DNA of 64,000 nucleotides from an uncultured Mediterraneibacter sp. Its GTDB lineage: Bacteria; Bacillota; Clostridia; Lachnospirales; Lachnospiraceae. Below the pieces are notes generated by a model. It did not search any database. It had not been told where the DNA came from and was given only the letters and a program-made list of their open reading frames with translations. The stretch spans positions 1 through 64,000 of the forward strand of contig NZ_CALWFZ010000001.1 in assembly GCF_944377805.1 (NCBI RefSeq). The letters run 5' to 3'. Shown here in pieces: positions 51,669 through 60,272 of this stretch; within the stretch, counting starts at the first letter, position 1, and every line of letters starts with the position of its first letter. The position numbers and the translations under genes were made by a program.

Positions 51669-52579
51669 AGATTCTCCTTCTGCCAGGCGCGCCAGTCAAA
51701 TACTTCCTCAACTGCCCGAATCCCCACCTCAATCATCTCATCGTCCGGCTCTTTCGTTGTCATGTTCTGAACCCACATTCCGGGCTGACTGAGCAGATTT
51801 ATAAGGAAATTATCACTGTTTCCCGCCAGTCGGATGATTTCATAGGAGACACCTGCAATCAGCGGAAGAAGGGCAATGCGGATCAGCACCCTCGCGACCT
51901 GAGATTCCGCTGTAATAAAGAAGCAGAATATAATACTTACAACCATTACAAAGAAGAGAAAACTCGTTCCGCAGCGCTTGTGCTGCTTGGAGCTTTTTCT
52001 TACGTTCTCCACATTCAGTTCAAGTCCATGCTCGATACAGTTAATGCACTTATGCTCCGCCCCGTGATACATGAATGTCCGCTTAATATCCTTTGTCTTC
52101 GAAATCAGAAAAATGTATATCAGAAAGATCACCACGCGGATCACTCCCTCAAAGATGGTCATTGCTGTCCGCGAAGATGTATATCTCTCAACAAAACTGC
52201 TCAGAAAATATGGCAGCACCATAAAAAGAGCGATGGCTACGAACATGGAGGCAACAACCGTGATATTCATAAAAATTCTGTCCTGCCTTTGCTGTTTTGC
52301 CGCCTGCTCCGCTGTCATATTGTTCTCTTCTTCCTCTTCAAAAAACGAGGCAGAATACATCAGCGTCTTCATGCCAAGCACAAGGGAATCCACAAAGTTG
52401 AAAATCCCCCTGATAAAAGGAATTTTGAGGGGCAGTTTCCACGGAATCACACTACGGTATTCCTGTACGTCAACGGCAATCTCGCCGTCAGTTTTCCGCA
52501 CCGCCACTGAGTATTTTCCGCCATTTCTCATCATTATGCCTTCTAACACTGCCTGTCCGCCTATATTGGATGATTTCAT
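51665..52579 (-). CDS. DUF1385 membrane protein (YqhQ-like)
   Basis: A 304-residue protein of the DUF1385 family. N-terminal signature NIGGQAVLEGIMMRNGG near residue 5 and YHGAEHKCINCIE near 186, and four to five membrane segments between about 95 and 250. Function unknown in the family. Start ATG 52579 follows AGGAGGAGAT; the longer frame has none. Between rpmE and prmC, the usual clostridial order. Confidence 0.9.
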   Translation of the reverse strand: MKSSNIGGQAVLEGIMMRNGGKYSVAVRKTDGEIAVDVQEYRSVIPWKLPLKIPFIRGIFNFVDSLVLGMKTLMYSASFFEEEEENNMTAEQAAKQQRQDRIFMNITVVASMFVAIALFMVLPYFLSSFVERYTSSRTAMTIFEGVIRVVIFLIYIFLISKTKDIKRTFMYHGAEHKCINCIEHGLELNVENVRKSSKQHKRCGTSFLFFVMVVSIIFCFFITAESQVARVLIRIALLPLIAGVSYEIIRLAGNSDNFLINLLSQPGMWVQNMTTKEPDDEMIEVGIRAVEEVFDWRAWQKENL

Positions 52580-52660
52580 ATCTCCTCCTGTCATTGTAAA
52601 AACGATCGTACAAAACAAAGAGGCTGAGATGATTCCACCTCAGCCTGCTGCGTCTGTTTC

Positions 52661-52861
52661 CTATTTAATACCGTATTTCTTGTTGAACTTATCAACACGG
52701 CCGCGTGCCTGCGCTGCTTTCTGCTGTCCTGTGTAGAACGGATGGCACTTGGAGCAGATCTCAACGTGGATGTTCTCCTTTGTAGAACCTGTCACAAATG
52801 TATTTCCACAGTTGCAGGTAACTGTAGCCTGATGATATTCTGGATGGATTCCTTCGCGCAT
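52661..52861 (-). CDS. rpmE: Ribosomal protein L31
   Basis: A 66-residue zinc-type L31 with CNCG near residue 16 and CSKC near 35, the C+ form. It joins the central protuberance of the 50S subunit. ATG 52861 follows GAGAGG; a GTG at 52870 is possible. Presence of the four Cys makes it the zinc-replete form. Downstream of rho by about 90 bases. Confidence 0.95.
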   Translation of the reverse strand: MREGIHPEYHQATVTCNCGNTFVTGSTKENIHVEICSKCHPFYTGQQKAAQARGRVDKFNKKYGIK

Positions 52862-52951
52862 GATTTTCACCTCTCTATTTCAAAATAGTTATTATACTCT
52901 CTAAACAGCTTTTTAATTGTATCACAAGATAATCCTGTTTGCAACTCTTTT

Positions 52952-54301
52952 TTAGATAAACTTCTGCCGAATCACCTGATGTACCAGTTCGGCGTTTGTC
53001 TTCGTCCTCGAGAACATGTTCAAAAGATTGTCGGCAGCCTCGTCTGCTTTCATCCCGTTCAGAGCTCTGCGCATAATGTACACGGCTTCCTGTTCTTCTT
53101 TATTTAACAGGAGATCCTCTCGCCTCGTTCCCGATTTGGCAATATCGATGGCAGGGAATACTCTTCTCTCCTGGAGCCTGCGATCCAGAATTAGCTCCAT
53201 ATTTCCGGTTCCTTTAAACTCTTCGTACACTACATCGTCCATCTTGCTTCCTGTATCCACGAGAGCTGTCGCCAGTATGGTGAGACTTCCTCCCTCTCTC
53301 ATATTTCTGGCGGCACCGAAGAAACGCTTCGGGCTGTAAAGCGCTGCCGGATCAAGTCCTCCCGAAAGAGTCCGGCCCGAGGGAGGCACAATCAGGTTAT
53401 ATGCGCGGGAGAGCCTCGTAATGCTGTCCAGAAGAATCATGACGTCCTGGCCATGCTCAACGAGACGTTTCGCTCTTGCGATTACCATCTCGGATACTCT
53501 CTTGTGATGTTCCGGAAGTTCATCGAATGTCGAATGAATGACTTCTACATTGGGGCCCGATATTGCTTCCTTAATATCAGTGACCTCCTCAGGCCTTTCA
53601 TCGATCAACAGAATGAGAAGGTGCATATGAGGTTCTGTTCTGAGAACGGAAAGCGCCGTTTCCTTTAACAGTGTTGTCTTTCCCGCTTTCGGGGGCGATA
53701 CAATCATCCCCCTCTGCCCTTTTCCGATCGGGGATATGAGATCCATCACACGCATGGCTGTGCTGCTGCCAGGAGTCTCAAGACGGATTCTCTGATTTGG
53801 AAAGACGGGAGTGAGATCCTCGAAATTTTTACGTTTCATAGCTTCAGCCGGACGCATTCCATTAATGGTAGATACATAGAGAAGCGCACTGAACTTCTCC
53901 GCCTGTGTTTTTACTCTTGTATTTCCCGTAAGTATATCTCCTGTTTTCAGGCCGAATCTGCGGATCTGAGCGGGAGACACATAGACATCATTCTCACCGG
54001 GAAGATAATTGTCGCTCCGGATAAACCCAAAACCATCCTGCATTACTTCAAGAATACCGTTTGCTGTATATCCGCTGTCAAGCTGCTCAATATCCGTCTC
54101 TCCCTTTTTCTCCTTCAGCTCTTCCCTCACTTCTTCTTTTGCCTCAAAAGCAGCTTCCTGCTGTTCCTCCTGCTCATCCAGGGCGAGCATTGCGTCGATG
54201 AGATCCCCTTTCTTGAGAGTGGAAATGCCTTTCATTTTTCTCGCTTTCGCAAGTTCACGAAGAGTTGCAAGCGGCAGTGATTCATACCTTTCTCTTGTCA
54301 T
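52952..54301 (-). CDS. rho: Transcription termination factor Rho
   Basis: A 449-residue hexameric RNA helicase that ends transcription. N-terminal helical domain (LRELAKARKMKGISTLKK near 14); an acidic, Glu- and Lys-rich linker at about 50-75; RNA-binding cold-shock domain GFGFIRSDNYLPGENDVYVS near 91; Walker A PPKAGKTTLLK near 207; Walker B LLILLIDERPEEVTD near 230. ATG follows AAAGGATCG. Promoter at 54399-54427 gives a leader of about 90 bases with a small hairpin. Confidence 0.97.
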   Translation of the reverse strand: MTRERYESLPLATLRELAKARKMKGISTLKKGDLIDAMLALDEQEEQQEAAFEAKEEVREELKEKKGETDIEQLDSGYTANGILEVMQDGFGFIRSDNYLPGENDVYVSPAQIRRFGLKTGDILTGNTRVKTQAEKFSALLYVSTINGMRPAEAMKRKNFEDLTPVFPNQRIRLETPGSSTAMRVMDLISPIGKGQRGMIVSPPKAGKTTLLKETALSVLRTEPHMHLLILLIDERPEEVTDIKEAISGPNVEVIHSTFDELPEHHKRVSEMVIARAKRLVEHGQDVMILLDSITRLSRAYNLIVPPSGRTLSGGLDPAALYSPKRFFGAARNMREGGSLTILATALVDTGSKMDDVVYEEFKGTGNMELILDRRLQERRVFPAIDIAKSGTRREDLLLNKEEQEAVYIMRRALNGMKADEAADNLLNMFSRTKTNAELVHQVIRQKFI

Positions 54302-54398
54302 AAATACGATCCTTTCTAAAATTTTAATACTTTAAAATGCTTCGGGAAATGTCGTCTGAATTGACACAGATACGTTAATCTGTATTAAATATGCAATA

Positions 54399-54427
54399 AT
54401 TATACATTTGCTGCATGCCCTTGTCAA
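54399..54427 (-). promoter_or_regulatory. rho promoter
   Basis: TTGACA (54422-54427) and TATAAT (54399-54404), both perfect, 17 bases apart. Confidence 0.8.
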
Positions 54428-54449
54428 GTCAGAGGGGAAGTGCTATGAT
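54421..54449 (+). promoter_or_regulatory. Promoter of the TIGR01212 gene
   Basis: TTGTCA (54421-54426) and TATGAT (54444-54449), 17 bases apart. Its -35 box overlaps the rho -35 box on the other strand. Confidence 0.6.
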
Positions 54450-54511
54450 ATGCAATAAAAAGACTGACATATGAACTGTAACAATCATAACTGAAAAAGC
54501 GAGGTTGATCT

Positions 54512-55447
54512 ATGGCGGGGCAGATCCGGTGGGGCGAAAAACGCTACCATTCACTGGATTGGGAACTTAAAAACAGATTTGGTGAAAAGGTATACAAAAT
54601 CACATTAAACGGTGGCATGACCTGTCCTAACCGGGACGGCCATCTCGGATATGGCGGATGTATCTTCTGCAGTTCACATGGGTCGGGAGATTTTGCCGGA
54701 GACGCCGCCCTGTCTGTATCTGAGCAGCTTTCGCATGGAAAGGACGCGCTTTTAGAAAAGCGGCCGGTGCACTCCTATATCGCGTATTTTCAGGCATTTA
54801 CAAATACTTATGCTCCTGTGGAATATCTGGAAAAGATATTTATGGAAGCAATAAATGATCCAGAAGTAAAAATTCTCTCTATCGCAACCAGACCGGACTG
54901 CCTGGGAGACAATGTCCTTAAGCTCCTGGCACGCCTCAATCGGATCAAACCCGTATGGGTGGAATTAGGACTTCAGACGATTCATCCGGATACGGTCAGA
55001 CTGATTCGCCGGGGCTATCCCACAGAAGTTTTTGATAAGGCAGTGTCTGCGCTTTGCTCAATCGGAATCGAGGTTATCGCACATGTTATTTTGTATCTTC
55101 CTGGAGAGACGGAACAGATGATGCTTGAAACACTGCAGTATCTGAACCGCTCCGGCATACGGGGAATAAAACTGCAGCTTCTCCATGTGTTAAAAGACAC
55201 GGATCTGTACGGTCTCTACAAAGCAAAACCGTTTTTCATTCCGGATATGGAGCATTATATCCGTTTTACCGGAAGATGCATCAGTATTCTCCGCCCCGAC
55301 ATCGTCATTCACAGACTGACAGGGGACGGGCCAAAAGATCTGCTTGCCGCCCCAATGTGGACAGGGGCCAAGCGGACCGTATTAAACCGCCTGCACCGCT
55401 ACTTGAAAGAAGCCGATCTGTGGCAGGGAAAGGAATATTATGGCTGA
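54512..55447 (+). CDS. TIGR01212 (YhcC-like) radical-SAM protein
   Basis: A 311-residue radical-SAM protein. The cluster motif is CPNRDGHLGYGGCIFCSS (Cys near 38, 50 and 53), with the unusual spacing of the family. The segments LSIATRPDCLGD near 130 and VELGLQTIHPDTV near 151 fit the barrel. The reaction is not established. GAGGT before the ATG. Its stop overlaps the start of the DUF4364 gene by eight bases. Confidence 0.9.
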   Translation: MAGQIRWGEKRYHSLDWELKNRFGEKVYKITLNGGMTCPNRDGHLGYGGCIFCSSHGSGDFAGDAALSVSEQLSHGKDALLEKRPVHSYIAYFQAFTNTYAPVEYLEKIFMEAINDPEVKILSIATRPDCLGDNVLKLLARLNRIKPVWVELGLQTIHPDTVRLIRRGYPTEVFDKAVSALCSIGIEVIAHVILYLPGETEQMMLETLQYLNRSGIRGIKLQLLHVLKDTDLYGLYKAKPFFIPDMEHYIRFTGRCISILRPDIVIHRLTGDGPKDLLAAPMWTGAKRTVLNRLHRYLKEADLWQGKEYYG

Positions 55448-55952
55448 AACATTTACACTCTACAAACTGATCATACTCTATATGCTGAATAAAGTGGACT
55501 TCCCTCTGACAACCTCGCAAATATCGGAGTTTGTTCTGGACAAAGGATACACGACCTATTTTAAACTGCAGGAAGCTCTCTCCGAACTAGCGGACTCCGG
55601 TCTCATTCAGACAGAGACAACCCACAACCGGACGCTCTACCACCTGACGGAAAACGGAGCCGAGACGATCCTCTACTTTGACAGAAAGCTCTCCTCTGCC
55701 ATCCGCAAGGATATTGATGATTTTTTAAGGGAAAAGCAGTATGACCTCAAAGAGGAGGCTTCTGTAAAAGCTGACTACTATCTGAATGTCCGCCGGGAAT
55801 ATGAAGTACGGTGCCGGATTGAAGAAAACGGCTCCTGCCTGATCGATCTGAAACTTACCGTTCCGACCGAGCAGGAGGCAGAAGCCATCGCCAATCGCTG
55901 GAATACAAAAAGTCAGGAAATCTATACTCTACTCCTGTCGAATCTTCTTTAA
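55440..55952 (+). CDS. DUF4364 family protein
   Basis: A 170-residue protein of the DUF4364 family common in Clostridia. The N-terminal 80 residues look like a winged helix (LYKLIILYMLNKVDFPLTTSQ, then YFKLQEALSELADSGLI), a possible DNA-binding domain; the rest forms an alpha-beta region. Function not established. The start ATG lies inside the end of the previous gene; the 3' end overlaps the convergent rarA by 24 bases. Confidence 0.85.
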   Translation: MAETFTLYKLIILYMLNKVDFPLTTSQISEFVLDKGYTTYFKLQEALSELADSGLIQTETTHNRTLYHLTENGAETILYFDRKLSSAIRKDIDDFLREKQYDLKEEASVKADYYLNVRREYEVRCRIEENGSCLIDLKLTVPTEQEAEAIANRWNTKSQEIYTLLLSNLL

Positions 55953-57245
55953 ATATTCCCCGATCTGTTTTTCATAACCAAGTACGCCAGGTTCGTAGAA
56001 TCTGGCGTCTTTTATCTCGTCCGGGAGATATTGCTGCTTTACATAGTGTCCCGGATAGTCGTGGGCATATTTATATCCCTCTCCATGTCCCAGTTTCACA
56101 GCTCCTTTATAATGTGAATCCTTAAGATGTACCGGCACTGTCGTTCTGTATTTCTGTACCGCCTCGTTCGCGGCAAATATCGCATTGCACGCAGAATTGC
56201 TCTTCGGAGCGCAGGCCACATAAGTCACTGCCTGAGACAGGATAATCTGAGATTCCGGCATCCCGACGCGCTCTGCCGCCTGAGCCGCTGAAACCGCAAC
56301 TGTCAGCGCCATCGGATCAGCGTTTCCCACATCCTCAGAAGCGCAGATCATGATCCTTCTGGCAATAAACTTGATGTCCTCGCCCGCGTAGAGCATTTTT
56401 GCAAGATAATAGACAGCAGCGTCCGGATCCGATCCTCTCATGCTCTTAATAAAGGCAGAGATAATATCATAATGATTGTCGCCCCGCTTATCATAGTTTA
56501 CGACACGTTTCTGGATGCATTCGGAAGCGACCTCTGTCGTTATGTGGATGATCCCGTCTTTGCTCCGTTCTGTTGTCAGGATGCCAAGTTCTATGGCATT
56601 GAGCGCATTCCTCGCGTCACCGCCCGCCATATCCGCCAGAAAGTCCAGAGCTTCCTGATCGATCTGTGCATGAAAGCTTCCCATTCCTTTCTCCGTATCC
56701 TCGACCGCCCTTTTTATGAGCATTTTGATGTCTTCTTTATCAAGCGGTTCCAGTTCAAATATGCTGGAGCGGGAAATCAGGGCGCTGTTCACCTCAAAAT
56801 ACGGATTCTCTGTAGTGGCTCCAATCAGAATTATCGTCCCGTCCTCTACAAATGGAAGCAGATAATCCTGCTGCCCCTTATTAAACCGGTGGATCTCATC
56901 GATAAACAGGATCGTTTTCTTCCCGTACATCCCCATCAGATCTTTTGCCTCTTTTACTACTTCCTCCATATCCTTTTTCCCGGCTGATGTAGCATTGATC
57001 TGCTTAAACTGCGCGCTGGTCGTATTGGCGATCACCCGCGCAAGCGTTGTCTTCCCTGTTCCCGGAGGACCGTAAAATATGACGGAGCTCAGCTTATCCG
57101 CCTTAATTGCTCGGTAGAGAAGCCTGTCCTTCCCGATAATATGCCGCTGTCCCACTACCTCATCCAGCGTCGCCGGCCTCATCCTGGAGGCCAGCGGAGA
57201 TTCCTTTTCCTTATTATTTTCCCTCATATAATCAAACAGATCCAT
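55929..57245 (-). CDS. rarA: Replication-associated recombination protein A
   Basis: A 438-residue AAA+ ATPase (MgsA/RarA) acting at stalled forks. Walker [14 protein letters not shown] near residue 49; Walker [21 protein letters not shown] near 105; sensor [12 protein letters not shown] near 132; C-terminal tetramer domain ([17 protein letters not shown] near 270). GGAAGAGGA before the ATG. Downstream of tcdA by 15 bases. Confidence 0.95.
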   Translation of the reverse strand: MDLFDYMRENNKEKESPLASRMRPATLDEVVGQRHIIGKDRLLYRAIKADKLSSVIFYGPPGTGKTTLARVIANTTSAQFKQINATSAGKKDMEEVVKEAKDLMGMYGKKTILFIDEIHRFNKGQQDYLLPFVEDGTIILIGATTENPYFEVNSALISRSSIFELEPLDKEDIKMLIKRAVEDTEKGMGSFHAQIDQEALDFLADMAGGDARNALNAIELGILTTERSKDGIIHITTEVASECIQKRVVNYDKRGDNHYDIISAFIKSMRGSDPDAAVYYLAKMLYAGEDIKFIARRIMICASEDVGNADPMALTVAVSAAQAAERVGMPESQIILSQAVTYVACAPKSNSACNAIFAANEAVQKYRTTVPVHLKDSHYKGAVKLGHGEGYKYAHDYPGHYVKQQYLPDEIKDARFYEPGVLGYEKQIGEYLKKIRQE

Positions 57246-57260
57246 TGTCCTCTTCCTTTC

Positions 57261-57986
57261 TCATGATACCTGCGCCAGTTCCCTGAGCACCTCACCCGCA
57301 ATCAGAAGTCCGGCTACCGGCGGAACAAATGATATACTTCCCGGTACCGCCCGGCGCATTCCGGTATCTTCACCGGATACTCTCCCGTTTGTGTCAACCG
57401 GCTTCTCCCTGGAATATAAAACTTTCAGGCTCGTAATCCCCCTGTTTTTCAATTCTTTTCGCATCACCCTGCACAGGGGGCATACGCTTGTCCTGAACAG
57501 ATCTTCTATCTCAAAGAGCTCTGCATGAAGCTTGTTCCCTGTTCCCATGCTGCTGAGAAGACGTATTCCTCTTTTCTGCGCCTCCTCTGCGATGGCGATC
57601 TTGGCGCTCACGGTGTCAATGGCGTCTATAATATAATCAATCGAAGCTTCCTGATCCAGTATGGACGCAAGATTATCCGGCAGAACAAAAGTCTCATAAG
57701 TCCGCACTGTGATGGAAGGATTGATGTCTCTGATCCGCTCGGCCATCACTTCTGTCTTCTTCTTCCCGATCGTACTGTGATATGCTATGGACTGCCTGTT
57801 GATGTTCGTAAGAGATACATCGTCATTATCTATCAGAATCAGAGTTCCGGTTCCGCTTCTTGCAAGCGCTTCGATACAGTGGGATCCTACTCCTCCCACA
57901 CCAAATACCATGACGGATGAATGTTTCAACCGTCTCACCGCCTCCTCACCGATTAAAAGTTCTGTTCTTGTATATTCATTGATCAT
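57261..57986 (-). CDS. tcdA: tRNA threonylcarbamoyladenosine dehydratase
   Basis: A 241-residue E1-like enzyme that cyclises t6A37 in tRNA to ct6A using ATP. GVGGVGSHCIEALARSG near residue 29 is the nucleotide site; DNDDVSLTNINRQ near 52; DAIDTVSAKI near 118; Cys residues in SVCPLCRV near 169 and SMGTGNK near 145. It begins five bases after the AraC gene stop and is followed by rarA, so all three may be one transcript. Confidence 0.93.
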   Translation of the reverse strand: MINEYTRTELLIGEEAVRRLKHSSVMVFGVGGVGSHCIEALARSGTGTLILIDNDDVSLTNINRQSIAYHSTIGKKKTEVMAERIRDINPSITVRTYETFVLPDNLASILDQEASIDYIIDAIDTVSAKIAIAEEAQKRGIRLLSSMGTGNKLHAELFEIEDLFRTSVCPLCRVMRKELKNRGITSLKVLYSREKPVDTNGRVSGEDTGMRRAVPGSISFVPPVAGLLIAGEVLRELAQVS

Positions 57987-57991
57987 CTCTT

Positions 57992-58834
57992 TTACACTCC
58001 CGTATTTTTTGTTTTTCTGTATTCAGATGGGCTCACTCCCTTCTGTTTCCGAAAGGCTTTGGAAAAATAAAGATTATTCTCAAAACCGACGGAGTAGGCG
58101 ATCGCCGAGACAGACAGGTCGGTCTCCCGCAAAAGATGGCATGCCTGCTTGATTCTGTATCCGGTCAGAAAGTCTTTCGGGGACTTGCTCATATAGTTTT
58201 GAAAAGACCGGAACAGATGGCTTCTGCTGATTCCGACGTAGGCCGCGATGTCTTCCACTGTAACCGGGTAGGAGTAGTTTGTCTCAATATAACTGACCGC
58301 CTTATCCACATACATGGCATGCAGGTTTTTCTCAGGTTCTGTCCGTCTGGAATAGTGCATGAACAGCGCCAGGAGACTGTACAGTTTCCCGGTCATTGCC
58401 ACTGCGGACTCATATGTATTGCCTTTGAGCATATAGATCTGCTCCATACCGCTTCGTATCTTATCTCCGGGAATTCTCCCTTTTAAAATATAAGGGCTCT
58501 CTTTTCCGAATTCTGTATTGCGTATGATGGAGGCGGCATCTGCCCCCATAAATCCGGCCCAGCAGTATTCCCACGGCTCTTCTCTGTCGGCCTGGTACTG
58601 GAGTTCAACTCCCGGAAAGAGGATGAACGTATCTCCCGCCCCCAGACGCACCGATACTTTTCCTGTCGTATATACTCCGCTTCCTGAGAGAATATGATGG
58701 ATGCAGTAGTGATCCCTGACGCCTGGGCCCCACTGATACTCCGGTTCACATTTCTGATATCCCACATTATAGACAGACAGGGAACTTAAAAGGTTCTCAC
58801 CGACTTTGTAAGAATGTTTATATGAATCTGACAT
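57992..58834 (-). CDS. AraC-family regulator, probable galactose control
   Basis: A 280-residue AraC-type protein. N-terminal cupin-like sensing domain (about 20-140, with VSVRLGAGDTFILFPG near 60). C-terminal double helix-turn-helix from about 180 (VTVEDIAAYVGISRSHLFRSF, then AIAYSVGFENNLYFSKAFRKQ and GVSPSEYRK). It is divergent from galK-galT with a 206-base shared region, so it probably responds to galactose or a galactoside. GGAACTG before the ATG. Confidence 0.9.
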   Translation of the reverse strand: MSDSYKHSYKVGENLLSSLSVYNVGYQKCEPEYQWGPGVRDHYCIHHILSGSGVYTTGKVSVRLGAGDTFILFPGVELQYQADREEPWEYCWAGFMGADAASIIRNTEFGKESPYILKGRIPGDKIRSGMEQIYMLKGNTYESAVAMTGKLYSLLALFMHYSRRTEPEKNLHAMYVDKAVSYIETNYSYPVTVEDIAAYVGISRSHLFRSFQNYMSKSPKDFLTGYRIKQACHLLRETDLSVSAIAYSVGFENNLYFSKAFRKQKGVSPSEYRKTKNTGV

Positions 58835-58922
58835 CTGATCAGTTCCTTTCTGAGGTCATTTCCTGATTTGACCGCCGTCATTGTCATTATAGTATTCTTC
58901 CGGTCATCCGCGCAACATTTTT

Positions 58923-58944
58923 ACATAAATTTGCACATAATTTT
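58923..58944 (+). promoter_or_regulatory. Direct repeats upstream of galK
   Basis: ACATAAATTT (58923-58932) and ACATAATTTT (58935-58944) form two near-identical repeats, period 12, just before the galK -35 box. A candidate AraC-type operator. Confidence 0.4.
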
Positions 58945-58946
58945 TA

Positions 58947-58975
58947 TAGACACTGTCCCGCCCTTCCCTTATACT
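58947..58975 (+). promoter_or_regulatory. galK-galT promoter
   Basis: TAGACA (58947-58952) and TATACT (58970-58975) are 17 bases apart, about 65 bases before the galK start. Confidence 0.6.
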
Positions 58976-59040
58976 GATACCAGGACAGAGATAAGAGACA
59001 ATTATCCGTATATTTCTAGAATTATAAGGAGGATCATCAG

Positions 59041-60219
59041 ATGAAAAAAAAGCTATTTGACAAATTTGGAGAACTTTTCGGAAGTGCCGAGGGGGCACAT
59101 TTTTATTTTTCTCCGGGACGTGTCAATCTGATCGGAGAACATACTGACTATAACGGAGGACACGTCTTCCCCTGCGCGCTCACCTTGGGCACATACGGCG
59201 CAGCCCGCAGAAGAGACGATCGTCTCATCCATTTTTATTCGATGAATCTGGAAAGCTTCGGGGTAGTCGAAGCTTCCCTTGACGACCTGACGAATAAGGA
59301 TGAATATAACTGGGCGAACTATCCCCTTGGAGTTGTCTGGGCTTTCGCCGAAAGAGGCTATAAGCTTGACCGGGGCTTTGACATGGTAATCTGGGGGAAT
59401 ATCCCAAATGGCTCCGGCCTGTCCTCCTCCGCTTCTCTGGAGGTGCTCACGGGAGTTATTCTCACAGACCTGTACGGAATCGACAGCTTAAGCATGACGG
59501 ATCTCGCGCTGATCGGTCAGTATTCCGAAAATAATTTTAACGGGTGCAACTGCGGCATTATGGATCAGTTTGCCGTGGCTATGGGAAAGAAAGATCACGC
59601 CATCTTCCTTGATACAAATACAATGAACTATGAGTATGCCCCGATCGCACTTGAGGACGCAAAAATCATTATCACAAACAGTAAAGTAAAGCACAGCCTT
59701 GTGGACTCTGCTTACAACGACAGACGCCGGGAGTGCTCTGATGCCCTTGCCGCACTTAAGACGGAGCTGAGTATCAACGCCCTGGGCGATCTGTCCCCGG
59801 AGGAATTTGAGTCTCACAAATCGCTGATCAAAGATCCGGTACAGTTTAAGAGAGCGAAACACACCGTGTATGAAAACCAGCGTACAATCGACGCGGTTGC
59901 CGCCCTTAAGAGCGGAGATCTTACACGATTCGGCGAACTGATGAACCAGTCTCATATCTCTCTTCGGGATGACTACGAAGTCTCCTGTGAGGAAATCGAT
60001 ATTCTTGTAGATCTGGCATGGAAGGTTCCGGGGGTGATCGGTTCCCGCATCACTGGCGGCGGATTCGGTGGCTGTACAGTAAGCATTGTCAAAAATGATT
60101 CTGTGGACGCATTTATCGAGAGCATCGGCAAGGCATACGAGGAGAAAGTCGGACACAAAGCCGAGTTCTACACGGTAGAAATCGGAGACGGCGCTTCGCG
60201 CATTGATGAATCCCACTAA
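59041..60219 (+). CDS. galK: Galactokinase
   Basis: GalK phosphorylates galactose with ATP, the first step of the Leloir pathway. 392 residues. The galactose motif PGRVNLIGEHTDYNGG is near residue 25; ATP loop GSGLSSSASLE near 125; the third motif GGGFGGCTVS near 340. AAGGAGG lies nine bases before the ATG. The operon is galK-galT; galE is not in this window. Confidence 0.97.
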   Translation: MKKKLFDKFGELFGSAEGAHFYFSPGRVNLIGEHTDYNGGHVFPCALTLGTYGAARRRDDRLIHFYSMNLESFGVVEASLDDLTNKDEYNWANYPLGVVWAFAERGYKLDRGFDMVIWGNIPNGSGLSSSASLEVLTGVILTDLYGIDSLSMTDLALIGQYSENNFNGCNCGIMDQFAVAMGKKDHAIFLDTNTMNYEYAPIALEDAKIIITNSKVKHSLVDSAYNDRRRECSDALAALKTELSINALGDLSPEEFESHKSLIKDPVQFKRAKHTVYENQRTIDAVAALKSGDLTRFGELMNQSHISLRDDYEVSCEEIDILVDLAWKVPGVIGSRITGGGFGGCTVSIVKNDSVDAFIESIGKAYEEKVGHKAEFYTVEIGDGASRIDESH

Positions 60220-60272
60220 ACTGGCATCCTGACAGAACTTTTTGCAAAAACGAGAAAGCGGAGGTATAAGAT

